This document shows positions 7,271 to 15,274 of a DNA stretch of 38,483 nucleotides, one piece after another. The stretch comes from Syntrophaceae bacterium (GTDB lineage Bacteria > Desulfobacterota > Syntrophia > Syntrophales > Smithellaceae), in NCBI GenBank assembly GCA_009773315.1, contig WRPE01000028.1, positions 1-38,483 on the forward strand, in the 5' to 3' direction. The translations under genes and the position numbers were made by a program. Each line of letters opens with the position of its first letter. The first letter of the stretch is position 1. A model generated the notes under the pieces. It searched no databases and had not been told where the DNA came from. It was given only the letters and a program-made list of their open reading frames with translations.

Positions 7271-8842
7271 ATGACTCAAAAATCCAAACCGGTCGAAATC
7301 GATTTCAATTCCGAATTCCAGCGGGCGATGACGCTCATGGAGGAGACGCCAAGAAACATCCTGGTCACCGGGCGGGCGGGCACGGGGAAGTCCACGCTGC
7401 TCAAGTATTTCCGCGATCACACCAAAAAGAAAGTCGTGATTCTGGCGCCGACGGGCGTGGCGGCAGTCAATGTCGAAGGCCAGACAATCCATTCTTTTTT
7501 TCATTTCAAGCCGAATGTAACGCCGGCGTCTATCAAAAGAAAAAAGAAGGCGGACAAAGATAAACCGACCCTCTATAAGAAACTAACTGCGATCATCATT
7601 GATGAAGTGTCAATGGTGCGCGCCGATCTGCTCGACTGCATCGACAAATTCCTGCGGCTCAACGGCCCGGATGAAAAGCAGCCCTTCGGCGGCGTTCAGA
7701 TGATTTTCATCGGAGATCTGTATCAACTGCCGCCGGTCGTCACGTCTGCGGAGCGCGATATTTTCAAAAGCCACTACCCGACGCCCTATTTTTTCAGTGC
7801 AAAAGTTTTTGACCAGTTGAATATCGAATATATCGAACTGGAAAAAGTCTATCGCCAGAAAGATGATGAATTTGTCCGTCTGCTCAACACGATCCGCAAC
7901 CGTTCCGTAACGGATGATGATCTGGCGCAATTTAATAAACGTTGCGATCCCCAGTTTGAAGCGCCCCCCAACACTTTCTACATATCGCTGACCAGCACCA
8001 ATGATCTGGCCGACACCATCAACGAAAAACGTCTGGCCGAATTGCGAGGCTCGGTCTGGAAAGCCGCGGGCCGGATCGAAGGCGATTTCGGCAAAGAATA
8101 TTTACCAACCGCCGTGGAGCTGAAGCTGAAAAAAGGCGCGCAGATCATGCTCCTCAATAATGATTCCTTCGGCCAGTGGATCAACGGCACCATCGGCACA
8201 ATTCGGAAGTTTGAAAAAGACGACGAGGATGAAGACGTGATTGTGGCCGAACTGGACAACGGCGATACGGCGCGCATTACACCCTACACCTGGAAAATTT
8301 ACCGTTTCTTTCTGAAAAACGACGAGCTGCATTCGGAAGAAGTCGGATCGTTTACGCAATATCCGGTTCGTCTGGCCTTTGCGGTGACCATTCACAAAAG
8401 TCAGGGAAAAACATTTGAAAATGTGGTGATCGATGTAGGACGCGGCACGTTTGCCCACGGTCAGATGTATGTGGCTCTCTCGCGCTGCACCACGCTTAAC
8501 GGCATTGTCCTCAAACAGCCGCTGAAAAAAAGTCATATTTTGATGGACTGGCAGGTGGTAAAATTCCTCACCGGTATTCAATACGCGCAAGCCGCTAAAA
8601 CGTTCAGCCGCGAAGACAAAATGAAAATGATCGAAACGGCGATTCTCGAAAAGAAAGATATCGAAATTGTTTACCTCAAGGGGCAGGATGAAAAATCGCG
8701 CAGGACCGTGCGTCCCCTTTTTATGGGGGATATGGAATATAAAGGATATCCCTACCTGGGGCTCACAGCTTTCTGCCTGGAGCGCAAGGAAAAACGCATC
8801 TTTAACGTAGATAAAATTCTGGACATTGCCGAGCAGGAATAA
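7271..8842 (+). CDS. Pif1-family DNA helicase with C-terminal WYL domain, 523 aa
   Basis: Start set at ATG 7271 because AGGAAA lies 7 nt upstream; the frame remains open further upstream without a good site. Superfamily 1B motifs: Walker A GRAGTGKST (34-42), APTGVAA (59-65, motif Ia), IIIDEVSM (108-115), GDLYQLPPV (motif III), KVYRQ (motif IV region) and FAVTIHKSQGKTFENVVID (motif V). Residues about 455-520 (KMKMIETAILEKKDIEIVYL...RRTVRPLF...YLGLTAFCLERKEKRIFNVDKI) match the WYL domain. Pif1 enzymes are 5'-3' helicases that unwind G4 and R-loop structures. A WYL domain on Thermotoga Pif1 has been described as a single-stranded DNA binding module, so this fusion has precedent. Converges with the next gene (6 bp). 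Confidence 0.92.
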   Translation: MTQKSKPVEIDFNSEFQRAMTLMEETPRNILVTGRAGTGKSTLLKYFRDHTKKKVVILAPTGVAAVNVEGQTIHSFFHFKPNVTPASIKRKKKADKDKPTLYKKLTAIIIDEVSMVRADLLDCIDKFLRLNGPDEKQPFGGVQMIFIGDLYQLPPVVTSAERDIFKSHYPTPYFFSAKVFDQLNIEYIELEKVYRQKDDEFVRLLNTIRNRSVTDDDLAQFNKRCDPQFEAPPNTFYISLTSTNDLADTINEKRLAELRGSVWKAAGRIEGDFGKEYLPTAVELKLKKGAQIMLLNNDSFGQWINGTIGTIRKFEKDDEDEDVIVAELDNGDTARITPYTWKIYRFFLKNDELHSEEVGSFTQYPVRLAFAVTIHKSQGKTFENVVIDVGRGTFAHGQMYVALSRCTTLNGIVLKQPLKKSHILMDWQVVKFLTGIQYAQAAKTFSREDKMKMIETAILEKKDIEIVYLKGQDEKSRRTVRPLFMGDMEYKGYPYLGLTAFCLERKEKRIFNVDKILDIAEQE

Positions 8843-8848
8843 GAAGTA

Positions 8849-9298
8849 TTATTTCTCCGGATTATCCTTCAGCCCCATTCTCACTTCCGTGGTCTTCCAC
8901 CTCAGGTTGATCGTCCGCTTCTTCCCTGCCGTGATCACCACGCCTTTTGCGGTCCGCGTCTTGCCGTCCAGAACGGCCTCGATATCATAGCCGCCGGGCG
9001 GCAGATCGATGATCAGCCACGGCCCGTTTTCTGAGCGGCCGCGGAAGACGGTTTTCCCGCCCGCGCTTACCGTCACATCAGCGTCGCAGAGCATGTGCCC
9101 CTGATCGGTTGCGAATATCAACTTCAGCGGGTAGAGCTGCGGCAGCGTCCGTCGTTCCTCCGTGCTCACGCCCATACTGTAGTAGCGGATATTCTTGTAC
9201 TCCTGAATGGGGACGGGCAAGTCAGCGTCGGCTGCTTTCGCCCACCCCGGCATGACGATGATGATCGCGGCAAGCACTACCCCCAATATCTTCTTCAT
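8849..9298 (-). CDS. Secreted protein with carboxypeptidase-regulatory-like (beta-sandwich) domain, 149 aa
   Basis: Signal peptide of about 22 residues (hydrophobic core, cleavage near WAKA-AD). The mature part contains a transthyretin/CarboxypepD_reg-like sandwich: KLIFATDQGHMLCDADVTVSAGGKTVFRGRSENGPWLIIDLPPGGYDIEAVLDGKTRTAKGV, with the characteristic LPPGGYDIEA...G turn, ending in ITAGKKRTINLRW. Such domains in small exported proteins usually bind other envelope components; no catalytic residues are seen. It is monocistronic and convergent with the Pif1 gene. The specific function is unknown. Confidence 0.82.
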   Translation of the reverse strand: MKKILGVVLAAIIIVMPGWAKAADADLPVPIQEYKNIRYYSMGVSTEERRTLPQLYPLKLIFATDQGHMLCDADVTVSAGGKTVFRGRSENGPWLIIDLPPGGYDIEAVLDGKTRTAKGVVITAGKKRTINLRWKTTEVRMGLKDNPEK

Positions 9299-9467
9299 GA
9301 TGCGATACCTCCCTGGATTATGGTCTAACCCTCTATCACAATTACTGCAACAATATCATCAATTACTTGTGGTTCCTGTAGCAATAAATAGCCACAGACA
9401 TCTGGTCCGCTTTGTGGTAGCTTACTCCTATCCGGAAGCTATTATCAACATAAGAGGAGTTCTGCGT

Positions 9468-10431
9468 GTGAAAAAACTGGCCATCATTTTAATGAGTTTT
9501 ATGTTGATATTGGTGGTCGGGCTCTATTTCGCATCCGGCTTAATTTTAGCAAAAGTATCTGACAAGATGCTTGATTATGTGACGGATGGTGTCAAGATTC
9601 CCAATCTTGAATATACCCGGCCGAGTTTTGGCAGCGTCAGCTGGAGTGCCTGGAACGCGGTGAAATGGACGGATGTTTCAATGGATGCCCGTCTGGTGCG
9701 GAATGAAGCTCTCAAAGTGACTGAGGACATTTCCCTGACCATTGACGAGATGACGGTCAGTCTGGAAAATTTTTCCCGTCGCACCTTCCTCTTGAGTGCC
9801 GGAGGATTGAGCGTGAAAGAGAAAGCGAAGGCACAGGCTGCGGATCTGCCCGGAGCCGCAAATTATATAGAGGGGGCTAATTTTGAAACCATGATCAATT
9901 TTGAAGGGTTGGGAATGCCCGGTATCCGTGCGCAACTCCATGCTCTAAAGGAAGAGATCCAGCAGTTTGTGATACTCGGCGTTACGAAGATGCCCCTATC
10001 TTTTTCGGCTACCGTGAAGTTTGAGCTTCAAGGGAAACCCTGTACCGCAAAATTATCGAGCTACCGCTCTGCTTGCTACCCAGCAAAACCCGAAATTTCC
10101 GGAAGATGCCTATCGGCACATTTTATGGAGCTATTTGCTCACGAAAGCGTATGGTGAACAATTTGCCAAAGAAGTAACGGATGCACACGAGGCATTCGCA
10201 GACGAAGAGGAAATCCAGAAGCAGGGCATCATAAATTGGACCAGTGCCAGCTACCAGGATCTCGTCAATAATGCCCTGGGAAGGCAATATGCCACCCTGG
10301 GGTATTCGGAGCCCGACATTTTGGAACGTGTTTTATTTGATCCGGCTGTTATACGAGACGATGAAGCAGTGAAGAGGTTTAATGCCACAGATTATGAAAA
10401 ATTAAAACCCCTGACCGGAAAACCGAAATGA
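9468..10431 (+). pseudogene. Frameshifted membrane-anchored protein ending in a DUF6973-like domain
   Basis: GTG at 9468 follows GAGGAG and starts VKKLAIILMSFMLILVVGLYFASG, one N-terminal membrane segment; the periplasmic part continues in that frame (LSFSATVKFELQ) until about 10030. After that point frame 0 becomes meaningless and stops at 10157. The plus-one frame carries sensible protein from about 10021 to 10431: NPKFPEDAYRHILWSYLLTKAYGEQFAKEVTDAHE. This resembles the RHxLWxxLL...DAHE motif of DUF6973-type domains. The best reading is one gene of about 320 codons broken by one extra base (or a two-base loss) near 10020-10060; the plus-one half has no ribosome binding site of its own. A sequencing error or programmed shift cannot be excluded. 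Confidence 0.65.
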
Positions 10432-10500
10432 GAACAGGGTAGCACAGATAATTCAGGCAATCTTGCGAGAAGGTGGAACATTTAGTCTGCAAGGCCTGCA

Positions 10501-10539
10501 ATGCTGACGATTGACAGTTTACAGGCAGACCGTCAGCAT
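10501..10539. repeat. Inverted repeat, 9-bp arms
   Basis: ATGCTGACG at 10501-10509 and its exact complement CGTCAGCAT at 10531-10539, with 21 bp between. It lies between two convergent genes and could act as a bidirectional transcription barrier, but no T-run follows on either strand, so it is not a standard terminator. Confidence 0.4.
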
Positions 10540-10629
10540 CTATCCTGCGTTCCCGTAACTTTATCCCTGTGATGGCACTTCGACTTCCAAGAGCCCAAAG
10601 ACCCAACCCATGACCCTTCCCCCATTTCC

Positions 10630-11607
10630 TCACTCACCGCCCAGCAGGCGCCGGGGGTTATCTATTATCATGGTTCTGATCTGTTCGTCGGTAATCCCTG
10701 CCTTCTTAAACGCCGGAATAATGTTGTGAAATATGTGAAAATAGGACCAGTTGGCCACTTGGGGGAGCATGTGCTCCGGCCATAGGCCCCCCCGTCCGAA
10801 GGATGCGCCAACATAGTCATGGGAAAGCATGATGCTTTCGGCAAACCCCTCTCCCAGCAACGCTAGCAGAGTCTTTAGCCGCATCTCATCAGAGAGAAAG
10901 ATTTCGATACCGAACCGGTCAAAGGCAATACTCACACCCTTGTTTAGAACTGCTCTCTGGTAATCCAGCGATGGATTTCCGCACATGTGTCCGATCATGA
11001 TGCGTTTCGGCTTCATGCCTTCCGCCATCAGGATTTCCGCCTGCTCAGGCCCCATGGTGCCGTCTTCGGTATGCGTAATGACGGGAACACCTGTTTCATT
11101 GCCGGCGCGGGCAGCCGCTCTGAGCACCGCCTCTTCGCAGGGAGCAATCCGGTTAAGGCTTGTTGCCACCTTGATTGCACCGGCCTTGACGCCTGATTGA
11201 CCGATTCCAGATGTGATCTCCTGGATGAAGAGATCATAGAGATCCGTTTCCAGGTCGCCCAATTTTAGTTGGTTACGCCATTTCAGGTAGGGCCATACCC
11301 CGTTCTCTTCGGTATACTTGCCGGTTGAACAGATGATATTGATCTGCGACTTTTCCGAAACTTCCTTCATGACATCTACATCTCTGCTTAAATCGGAAGG
11401 CGTGACCTCCACAATCGATTGGAGACCGCAGGCTTTCGCTGGTTCCAGGACTTTCAAACATGCCTGGACTATTTCTTTCCTGTTGGGTGGACCGCACAGA
11501 GGGTCCCACTCCCATCCCGGGAATCCGATAACGCAATGTTCATGGACAAGGGTTATTCCCAGATCACCGGAAGAAATGGAACCGAGAACCGTATTAATGC
11601 GGGTCAT
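10630..11607 (-). CDS. Phosphotriesterase-family metal hydrolase / lactonase-like, 325 aa
   Basis: Amidohydrolase-superfamily TIM barrel of the PTE (phosphotriesterase homology) branch. Metal-site residues are all present: HEH at 22-24, the bridging lysine in GAIKVATS (Lys146, normally carbamylated), His179 (VITHTEDG), His207 (MIGHMCGN) and Asp264 (LSHDYVG). Length and N-terminal INTVLGSISSGDLGITLVHEH are typical. Most relatives hydrolyse lactones or phosphorylated sugar lactones rather than organophosphates; the natural substrate here cannot be read. ATG at 11607 has AAAAAGGAGC upstream. It is a single gene, possibly downstream of lexA and the 75-aa gene on the same strand (140-bp gap). Confidence 0.9.
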   Translation of the reverse strand: MTRINTVLGSISSGDLGITLVHEHCVIGFPGWEWDPLCGPPNRKEIVQACLKVLEPAKACGLQSIVEVTPSDLSRDVDVMKEVSEKSQINIICSTGKYTEENGVWPYLKWRNQLKLGDLETDLYDLFIQEITSGIGQSGVKAGAIKVATSLNRIAPCEEAVLRAAARAGNETGVPVITHTEDGTMGPEQAEILMAEGMKPKRIMIGHMCGNPSLDYQRAVLNKGVSIAFDRFGIEIFLSDEMRLKTLLALLGEGFAESIMLSHDYVGASFGRGGLWPEHMLPQVANWSYFHIFHNIIPAFKKAGITDEQIRTMIIDNPRRLLGGE

Positions 11608-11747
11608 TGTCGCTCCTTTTTAGGTGGATTGTTCAGATATATCAACCATAAATACTCCCCGGTTGCTGACGGAGTGTATGAAAAACAGTTTAATGTGTCA
11701 ACGAAATATTATCTCATTTTCGATAATTATTAGATTTGCGAATTGTT

Positions 11748-11975
11748 CTATCTCAATAACATGGATACAAGGATTGGTGCAAAATACAGGGCGGATAAGG
11801 CAAGGACAGCAGCGCCGGCTCTGGAAATATACTTGTCGATCTTCGCTATCACCAGATCCCAGTCTGTTTTTTGGGCTTTGCGCATCATGGCCCCAAATAC
11901 TTCCCGATTCGACGATACTATTGGATTTTCGCTCATCGCCATTTGCATGGAAGAAATACCGGTTGTGGTCTGCAT
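11748..11975 (-). CDS. Small C-tail-anchored membrane protein, 75 aa
   Basis: ATG at 11975 follows GGAG at 7 nt spacing, 30 bp after the lexA stop on the same strand, so it is probably co-transcribed with lexA. Residues 1-50 are hydrophilic and Met-rich at the N-terminus. Residues about 52-73 (AGAAVLALSALYFAPILVSM) form one hydrophobic segment close to the C-terminus. The family is not recognised. Position behind lexA would place it under SOS control. SulA-like or TisB-like membrane effects are imaginable, but the sequence does not show similarity to either. Confidence 0.65.
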   Translation of the reverse strand: MQTTTGISSMQMAMSENPIVSSNREVFGAMMRKAQKTDWDLVIAKIDKYISRAGAAVLALSALYFAPILVSMLLR

Positions 11976-12004
11976 AACGTTTACTCCATATTTTTTGATC
12001 CGGG

Positions 12005-12592
12005 TTACATCAGATATTTTCTGACGGAGGCGGTGATCACGCCGCCTATTTTGAGTTCTTCTTTAGGAAAAATCGTAGGATAAGCCGGATTGGCCGCTTC
12101 CAGAACAACCTCCCCGCCCTGCCTGCGGAAATATTTCATGGTCCACTGACCATCAACTTCGGCCAGAACGATATCGCCGCTTTTGGGCATTCGTTCCCGC
12201 TCGACAATGACCAGATCGCCCTCCATAATGCCCGCGCCGATCATCGAATCGCCGGTCACACGCAATAAAAATGAAGAATCCGGTTTAGCCACCAGATATT
12301 CATCCATGGACACAACGTCGCGCACATTTTCTTCGGCAGAAACGGGAAGACCGGCGGCAACATCGCCAACCAGAGGAATGCCGAAGGAAATCCCCGACAG
12401 CTTGAGGAAGCCCTGAGGGTCTTTTTCCAGAATGCCTTTTTCGATGAGCTTTTCAATCCAATAAAACACAACGCTTTTGGAACGGACGCCGAACAGAGCC
12501 ATCATTTCGGCATACGTGGGCATGCGTTTCTGGTTGCGGTAAAAGGCAACCAGACTCTGCTCGACGGATTTTATGTCACGGGTTTTTTTCAT
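12005..12592 (-). CDS. lexA: LexA-type SOS repressor / S24 autoprotease, 195 aa
   Basis: Start set at ATG 12592 (MKKTRDIKSVEQSL); the open frame upstream runs through the promoter. Residues 5-65 form a winged-helix DNA-binding domain (PTYAEMMALFGVRSKSVVFYWIEKLIEKGIL). The self-cleavage bond is Ala80-Gly81 (GDVAAGLP). The peptidase dyad is Ser116 (TGDSMIGAGI) and Lys153 (QWTMKYF). It should repress DNA-damage genes and be cleaved when RecA is activated. A single S24 protein with a non-canonical N-terminal helix could instead be a LexA-like regulator of a different regulon, but the palindromic GAACGTACGTTC in its own promoter supports true LexA autoregulation. Confidence 0.92.
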   Translation of the reverse strand: MKKTRDIKSVEQSLVAFYRNQKRMPTYAEMMALFGVRSKSVVFYWIEKLIEKGILEKDPQGFLKLSGISFGIPLVGDVAAGLPVSAEENVRDVVSMDEYLVAKPDSSFLLRVTGDSMIGAGIMEGDLVIVERERMPKSGDIVLAEVDGQWTMKYFRRQGGEVVLEAANPAYPTIFPKEELKIGGVITASVRKYLM

Positions 12593-12599
12593 GGCCCCC

Positions 12600-12628
12600 T
12601 TTATATAGAACGTACGTTCTAATGTCAA
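12600..12628 (-). promoter_or_regulatory. lexA promoter with embedded LexA box; transcript probably leaderless
   Basis: Minus-strand -35 TTGACA (12628-12623), a 17-nt spacer (12622-12606) and -10 TATAAA (12605-12600). The spacer and its edge hold the perfect palindrome AGAACGTACGTTCT (12620-12607), which matches the Gram-positive type LexA (Cheo) box GAAC-RNNY-GTTC. Only 7 nt separate the -10 box from the lexA ATG (12592), so the predicted +1 falls on or one base before the start codon. Confidence 0.8.
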
Positions 12629-12636
12629 GCCTTTTT

Positions 12637-14310
12637 TTACCGCGTCATCGTATATTTCTGTTCGTCTTTGGGGACGTACCATTTGATGACGTTGTGGCCG
12701 ATGCCGATGGGGGCGGGTTCGATGCCGCGAAAACGGCTGCTGATAATGATTAAATCTTCGGGAACGTATAAAAACGTATAGGGTTGATCTTCCGCCAGGA
12801 TTTCCTGGAAGCGGTCGTAGTATTTTTTGCGTTCGTCCTGATTGAAAGTGCTGCGGCCCTTCTCCAGCACCAGGTCTGCTTCGGGATTCTTATAGGAAAC
12901 AAAATTAAGTTCCTCCGCCGCAGTCTTACTGGAGTGCCATACGTCATAGGCGTCGGGATCGAGCGGAATCGTCCAGCCCAGGATCACCGCGTCAAAACGC
13001 CGCTTGTTGATGAAATTCGTCACAAACGCCGACCATTCCACAATACGGATTTTCACGATAATGCCGACTTCTTTGAGCTGCCGCTGGATGATTTCCGCGC
13101 ATTTCTGCCTGGTTTCGTTGCCCTGATTGGTGAGGATTTCAAACTCAAACGGTTTGCCGTCTTTTTCCAAGACACCGTCATTATTGGTATCCGTCAGGCC
13201 TGCCTGCTTGAGCAGCTCCCGCGCTTTCGCCGGATCATAGTTATAGGTTTTCACCTTGTCATTGTGCGCCCAGGTGCCATGTTTATAAGGCCCGGTTGCG
13301 GGCTTGCCCAATCCCAGCAAAACCCCGCTCACAATTTCATCCTTGTTGATCGCATAGGATATGGCCTGCCTCACGCGCTGATCCGTAAAAAGAGGATTCT
13401 TCAGATTATACCCCAGATACGTGTAGGCAAAGCTCAGGTAGCGATACTTGTTAAAATTTTCTTTAAATAGATTGTTCTCCGTCTGTCGCGTGTATTGCAG
13501 CGGGGTGAGCCCCATCATGCCGATATTCTGTGCGCGCAGTTCCAGAAACATGGTAGCGGTATCGGGAATGATGCGGGTAATCCGGCCGTCAATATAAGGC
13601 CGTCCTTCAAAATAGTCATCGTTTGCAACCAGAACAATTTTCTGTCCGGCCACCCATTCCTTGAACTTGTATGGCCCGGTGCCGATGGGATGGCGCGTAA
13701 GCGGGCTTTTCGTAATGTCCTTGCCGGCCAAAAGATGTTTGGGCAAAATCGCGAAAGCCCAGCTGATCAATGCAGGCGCGAAAGGTCTATCATACGTCAC
13801 CCGGAACGTATAATCGTCCAGCGCTTCCGCCTTCTTGATTTTCAAAAAATCTCCGGCATACGCCGTGGGTGTTTTGGGATCGGTGGTGACCTGATAGGTA
13901 TAGAGCACGTCGGCGGAAGTAAAGGGTTTGGCATCATGCCATTTGACGCCCTTGCGCAAATGGAACGTGATGACGAGACCGTTATGGGTGATATCCCAGG
14001 ATTCGGCCAGGTCGCCCACGACATTCATATTCTTGTCGTATTTGACCAGGCCGTTAAAGACCATGCCGGCAACAGCATGCGACGCCGAATCGGATGCCAG
14101 AAGCGGAATCAGGTTGCTGGCATCCCCGATATCGCCACGCACCAGGATGTCGCCAAAGGCGGGCGGCTTATCCCCTTTCGGACGGACGTTTTCGGCCTGT
14201 GGCGATTTGTCGCAAGCAGCCAACGCCAAAATTATCCATAATAAAATAACGAAATAATAGAATCTGCGCATGGCCATTTTCATAGCCCAGGAAACCGGCC
14301 TTTGCAACAT
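12637..14310 (-). CDS. Oligopeptide/dipeptide-type ABC transporter substrate-binding lipoprotein, 557 aa
   Basis: SBP_bac_5 (OppA/DppA) family. Start placed at ATG 14310, where AGGAGAGGGAAG lies about 10 nt upstream; a second Met at 14283 is possible. The signal ends in lipobox LAAC (Cys33). Family landmarks: GDLAESWDITHNGLVITFHLRKGVKWHDAKPFTSADVLYTY, PIGTGPYKFKEW, DYFEGRPYIDG, DQRVRQAISYAINKDEIVSGVLLGLGKPATGP and the C-terminal DAYDVWHSS...YPDRFQEI-like region. It captures oligopeptides or nickel/sugar-like ligands for an ABC importer. No permease or ATPase genes are nearby, so it is an orphan binding protein that must use components encoded elsewhere, or acts as a chemoreceptor partner. Confidence 0.92.
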   Translation of the reverse strand: MLQRPVSWAMKMAMRRFYYFVILLWIILALAACDKSPQAENVRPKGDKPPAFGDILVRGDIGDASNLIPLLASDSASHAVAGMVFNGLVKYDKNMNVVGDLAESWDITHNGLVITFHLRKGVKWHDAKPFTSADVLYTYQVTTDPKTPTAYAGDFLKIKKAEALDDYTFRVTYDRPFAPALISWAFAILPKHLLAGKDITKSPLTRHPIGTGPYKFKEWVAGQKIVLVANDDYFEGRPYIDGRITRIIPDTATMFLELRAQNIGMMGLTPLQYTRQTENNLFKENFNKYRYLSFAYTYLGYNLKNPLFTDQRVRQAISYAINKDEIVSGVLLGLGKPATGPYKHGTWAHNDKVKTYNYDPAKARELLKQAGLTDTNNDGVLEKDGKPFEFEILTNQGNETRQKCAEIIQRQLKEVGIIVKIRIVEWSAFVTNFINKRRFDAVILGWTIPLDPDAYDVWHSSKTAAEELNFVSYKNPEADLVLEKGRSTFNQDERKKYYDRFQEILAEDQPYTFLYVPEDLIIISSRFRGIEPAPIGIGHNVIKWYVPKDEQKYTMTR

Positions 14311-14408
14311 GATTTTACAGCTTCCCTCTCCTCGCACACCATTCCGGCAGTCCATACGCGGCAGTTAAACCGGCGCCTGGAAGAGGTTTGCTCGCGCGTC
14401 CTTTCTTT

Positions 14409-15035
14409 TCAAGGATCGATTGCCCTGATTAACAGACCCGATGTGGAAACTCTTATCTCGAATTTTGAGGATTTTCCCGGATGGATGAATGCGGCCGATC
14501 CGTATTCGGCATCCAGCAGCGGACTGAGCAGGGCATTGCGTTGCCGGAGGTTGAACATATTAAGCACTTTATTTTGGGAGATTATAAAAACCGTGCGGGC
14601 GCTTGAGATCTCATCTTTTATGTCCACATAACGACCGGCAACGCGATCAAGCTCGTAGGCCGTATGCAGCCCCAATATATTGGCGATAGGCTTCCATTTG
14701 AGAATGTGCGCATCGACGTAAAAAGCATCGCCGGCCAATTTATAGGACGTTTCTTTGCCGTCAGGAAATTTCAAATAAGCGATAAAAGACTTTGCGCCCA
14801 GAGGCTCCGTCCTGACGACTGCCGCTATTTCCTCATGGGTCAGGGCACGATATCCCTGTGTTGCTATCGTAATCGTGCCAAATAACGCAGCAAGCGATAA
14901 GCAGAGCAGCGCGCTTAACAAACGAATCGTCGAACTGATGACCTTCTTGTTTCGTATGGCTCTAAAAGTCACGATAAAGAAAAGAATACTCAGAAGGCCG
15001 GAACCAATCGCCAACAAGACAAGTAATTTCCCCAT
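14409..15035 (-). CDS. Membrane protein of unknown function, 208 aa
   Basis: Start at ATG 15035, which has GGAAAGG at suitable spacing; the upstream ATG at 15041 sits directly on that site. Two hydrophobic helices (residues about 2-23 and 38-60) are followed by a soluble periplasmic-side domain of about 145 residues: ALTHEEIAAVVRTEPLGAKSFIAYLKFPDGKETSYKLAGDAFYVDAHILKWKPIANILGLHTAYELDRVAGRY. I recall relatives only as conserved hypothetical proteins, sometimes labelled multidrug efflux without evidence. No channel or transporter motif is visible. It is separated by about 98 bp from the downstream binding-protein gene on the same strand. Confidence 0.8.
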   Translation of the reverse strand: MGKLLVLLAIGSGLLSILFFIVTFRAIRNKKVISSTIRLLSALLCLSLAALFGTITIATQGYRALTHEEIAAVVRTEPLGAKSFIAYLKFPDGKETSYKLAGDAFYVDAHILKWKPIANILGLHTAYELDRVAGRYVDIKDEISSARTVFIISQNKVLNMFNLRQRNALLSPLLDAEYGSAAFIHPGKSSKFEIRVSTSGLLIRAIDP

Positions 15036-15120
15036 AATCATCCTTTCCCGATTTTATCAGTTTAGTGCCGCAATTATGTTTGAGAAAAACAACACCCGAC
15101 TTCTTGAATCTTTTTAATAT

Positions 15121-15190
15121 GAATATGGATTTGAAAGGTAATATGCGGAAATATTTCTTTAAAATCAAGAAATAAATCAATACTTTTTCA
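15121..15190 (+). repeat. Dispersed intergenic repeat, copy A (about 70 bp)
   Basis: Aligns along its length with 25715-25785; the last 29 bases (15162-15190) are identical in both copies. Copy A lies just upstream of the MoxR/VWA operon promoter. The left arm of the inverted repeat seen in copy B is degraded here (ATGGATTT instead of ATTGATTT). Confidence 0.7.
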
Positions 15191-15210
15191 AGATGAGACC
15201 ATAAAAATAT

Positions 15211-15238
15211 TTGATATTTATCCAATCACGCCTATATT
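15211..15238 (+). promoter_or_regulatory. Probable sigma-70 promoter of the MoxR/VWA operon
   Basis: TTGATA (15211-15216), 16-nt spacer, TATATT (15233-15238). Predicted transcription start is near 15245, leaving a 30-nt leader with AAAGGAG before ATG 15275. The repeat copy A ends 20 bp upstream of the -35 box. Confidence 0.5.
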
Positions 15239-15274
15239 AGAATGAAGATGGACGTGACGAGAAAGGAGCATAAG

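Noticed and set aside
12593-12682. Longer LexA start at 12682
   Set aside because: The extra 30 residues would lie over the promoter and LexA box and over the end of the preceding gene; the MKKTRDIK start fits LexA length.
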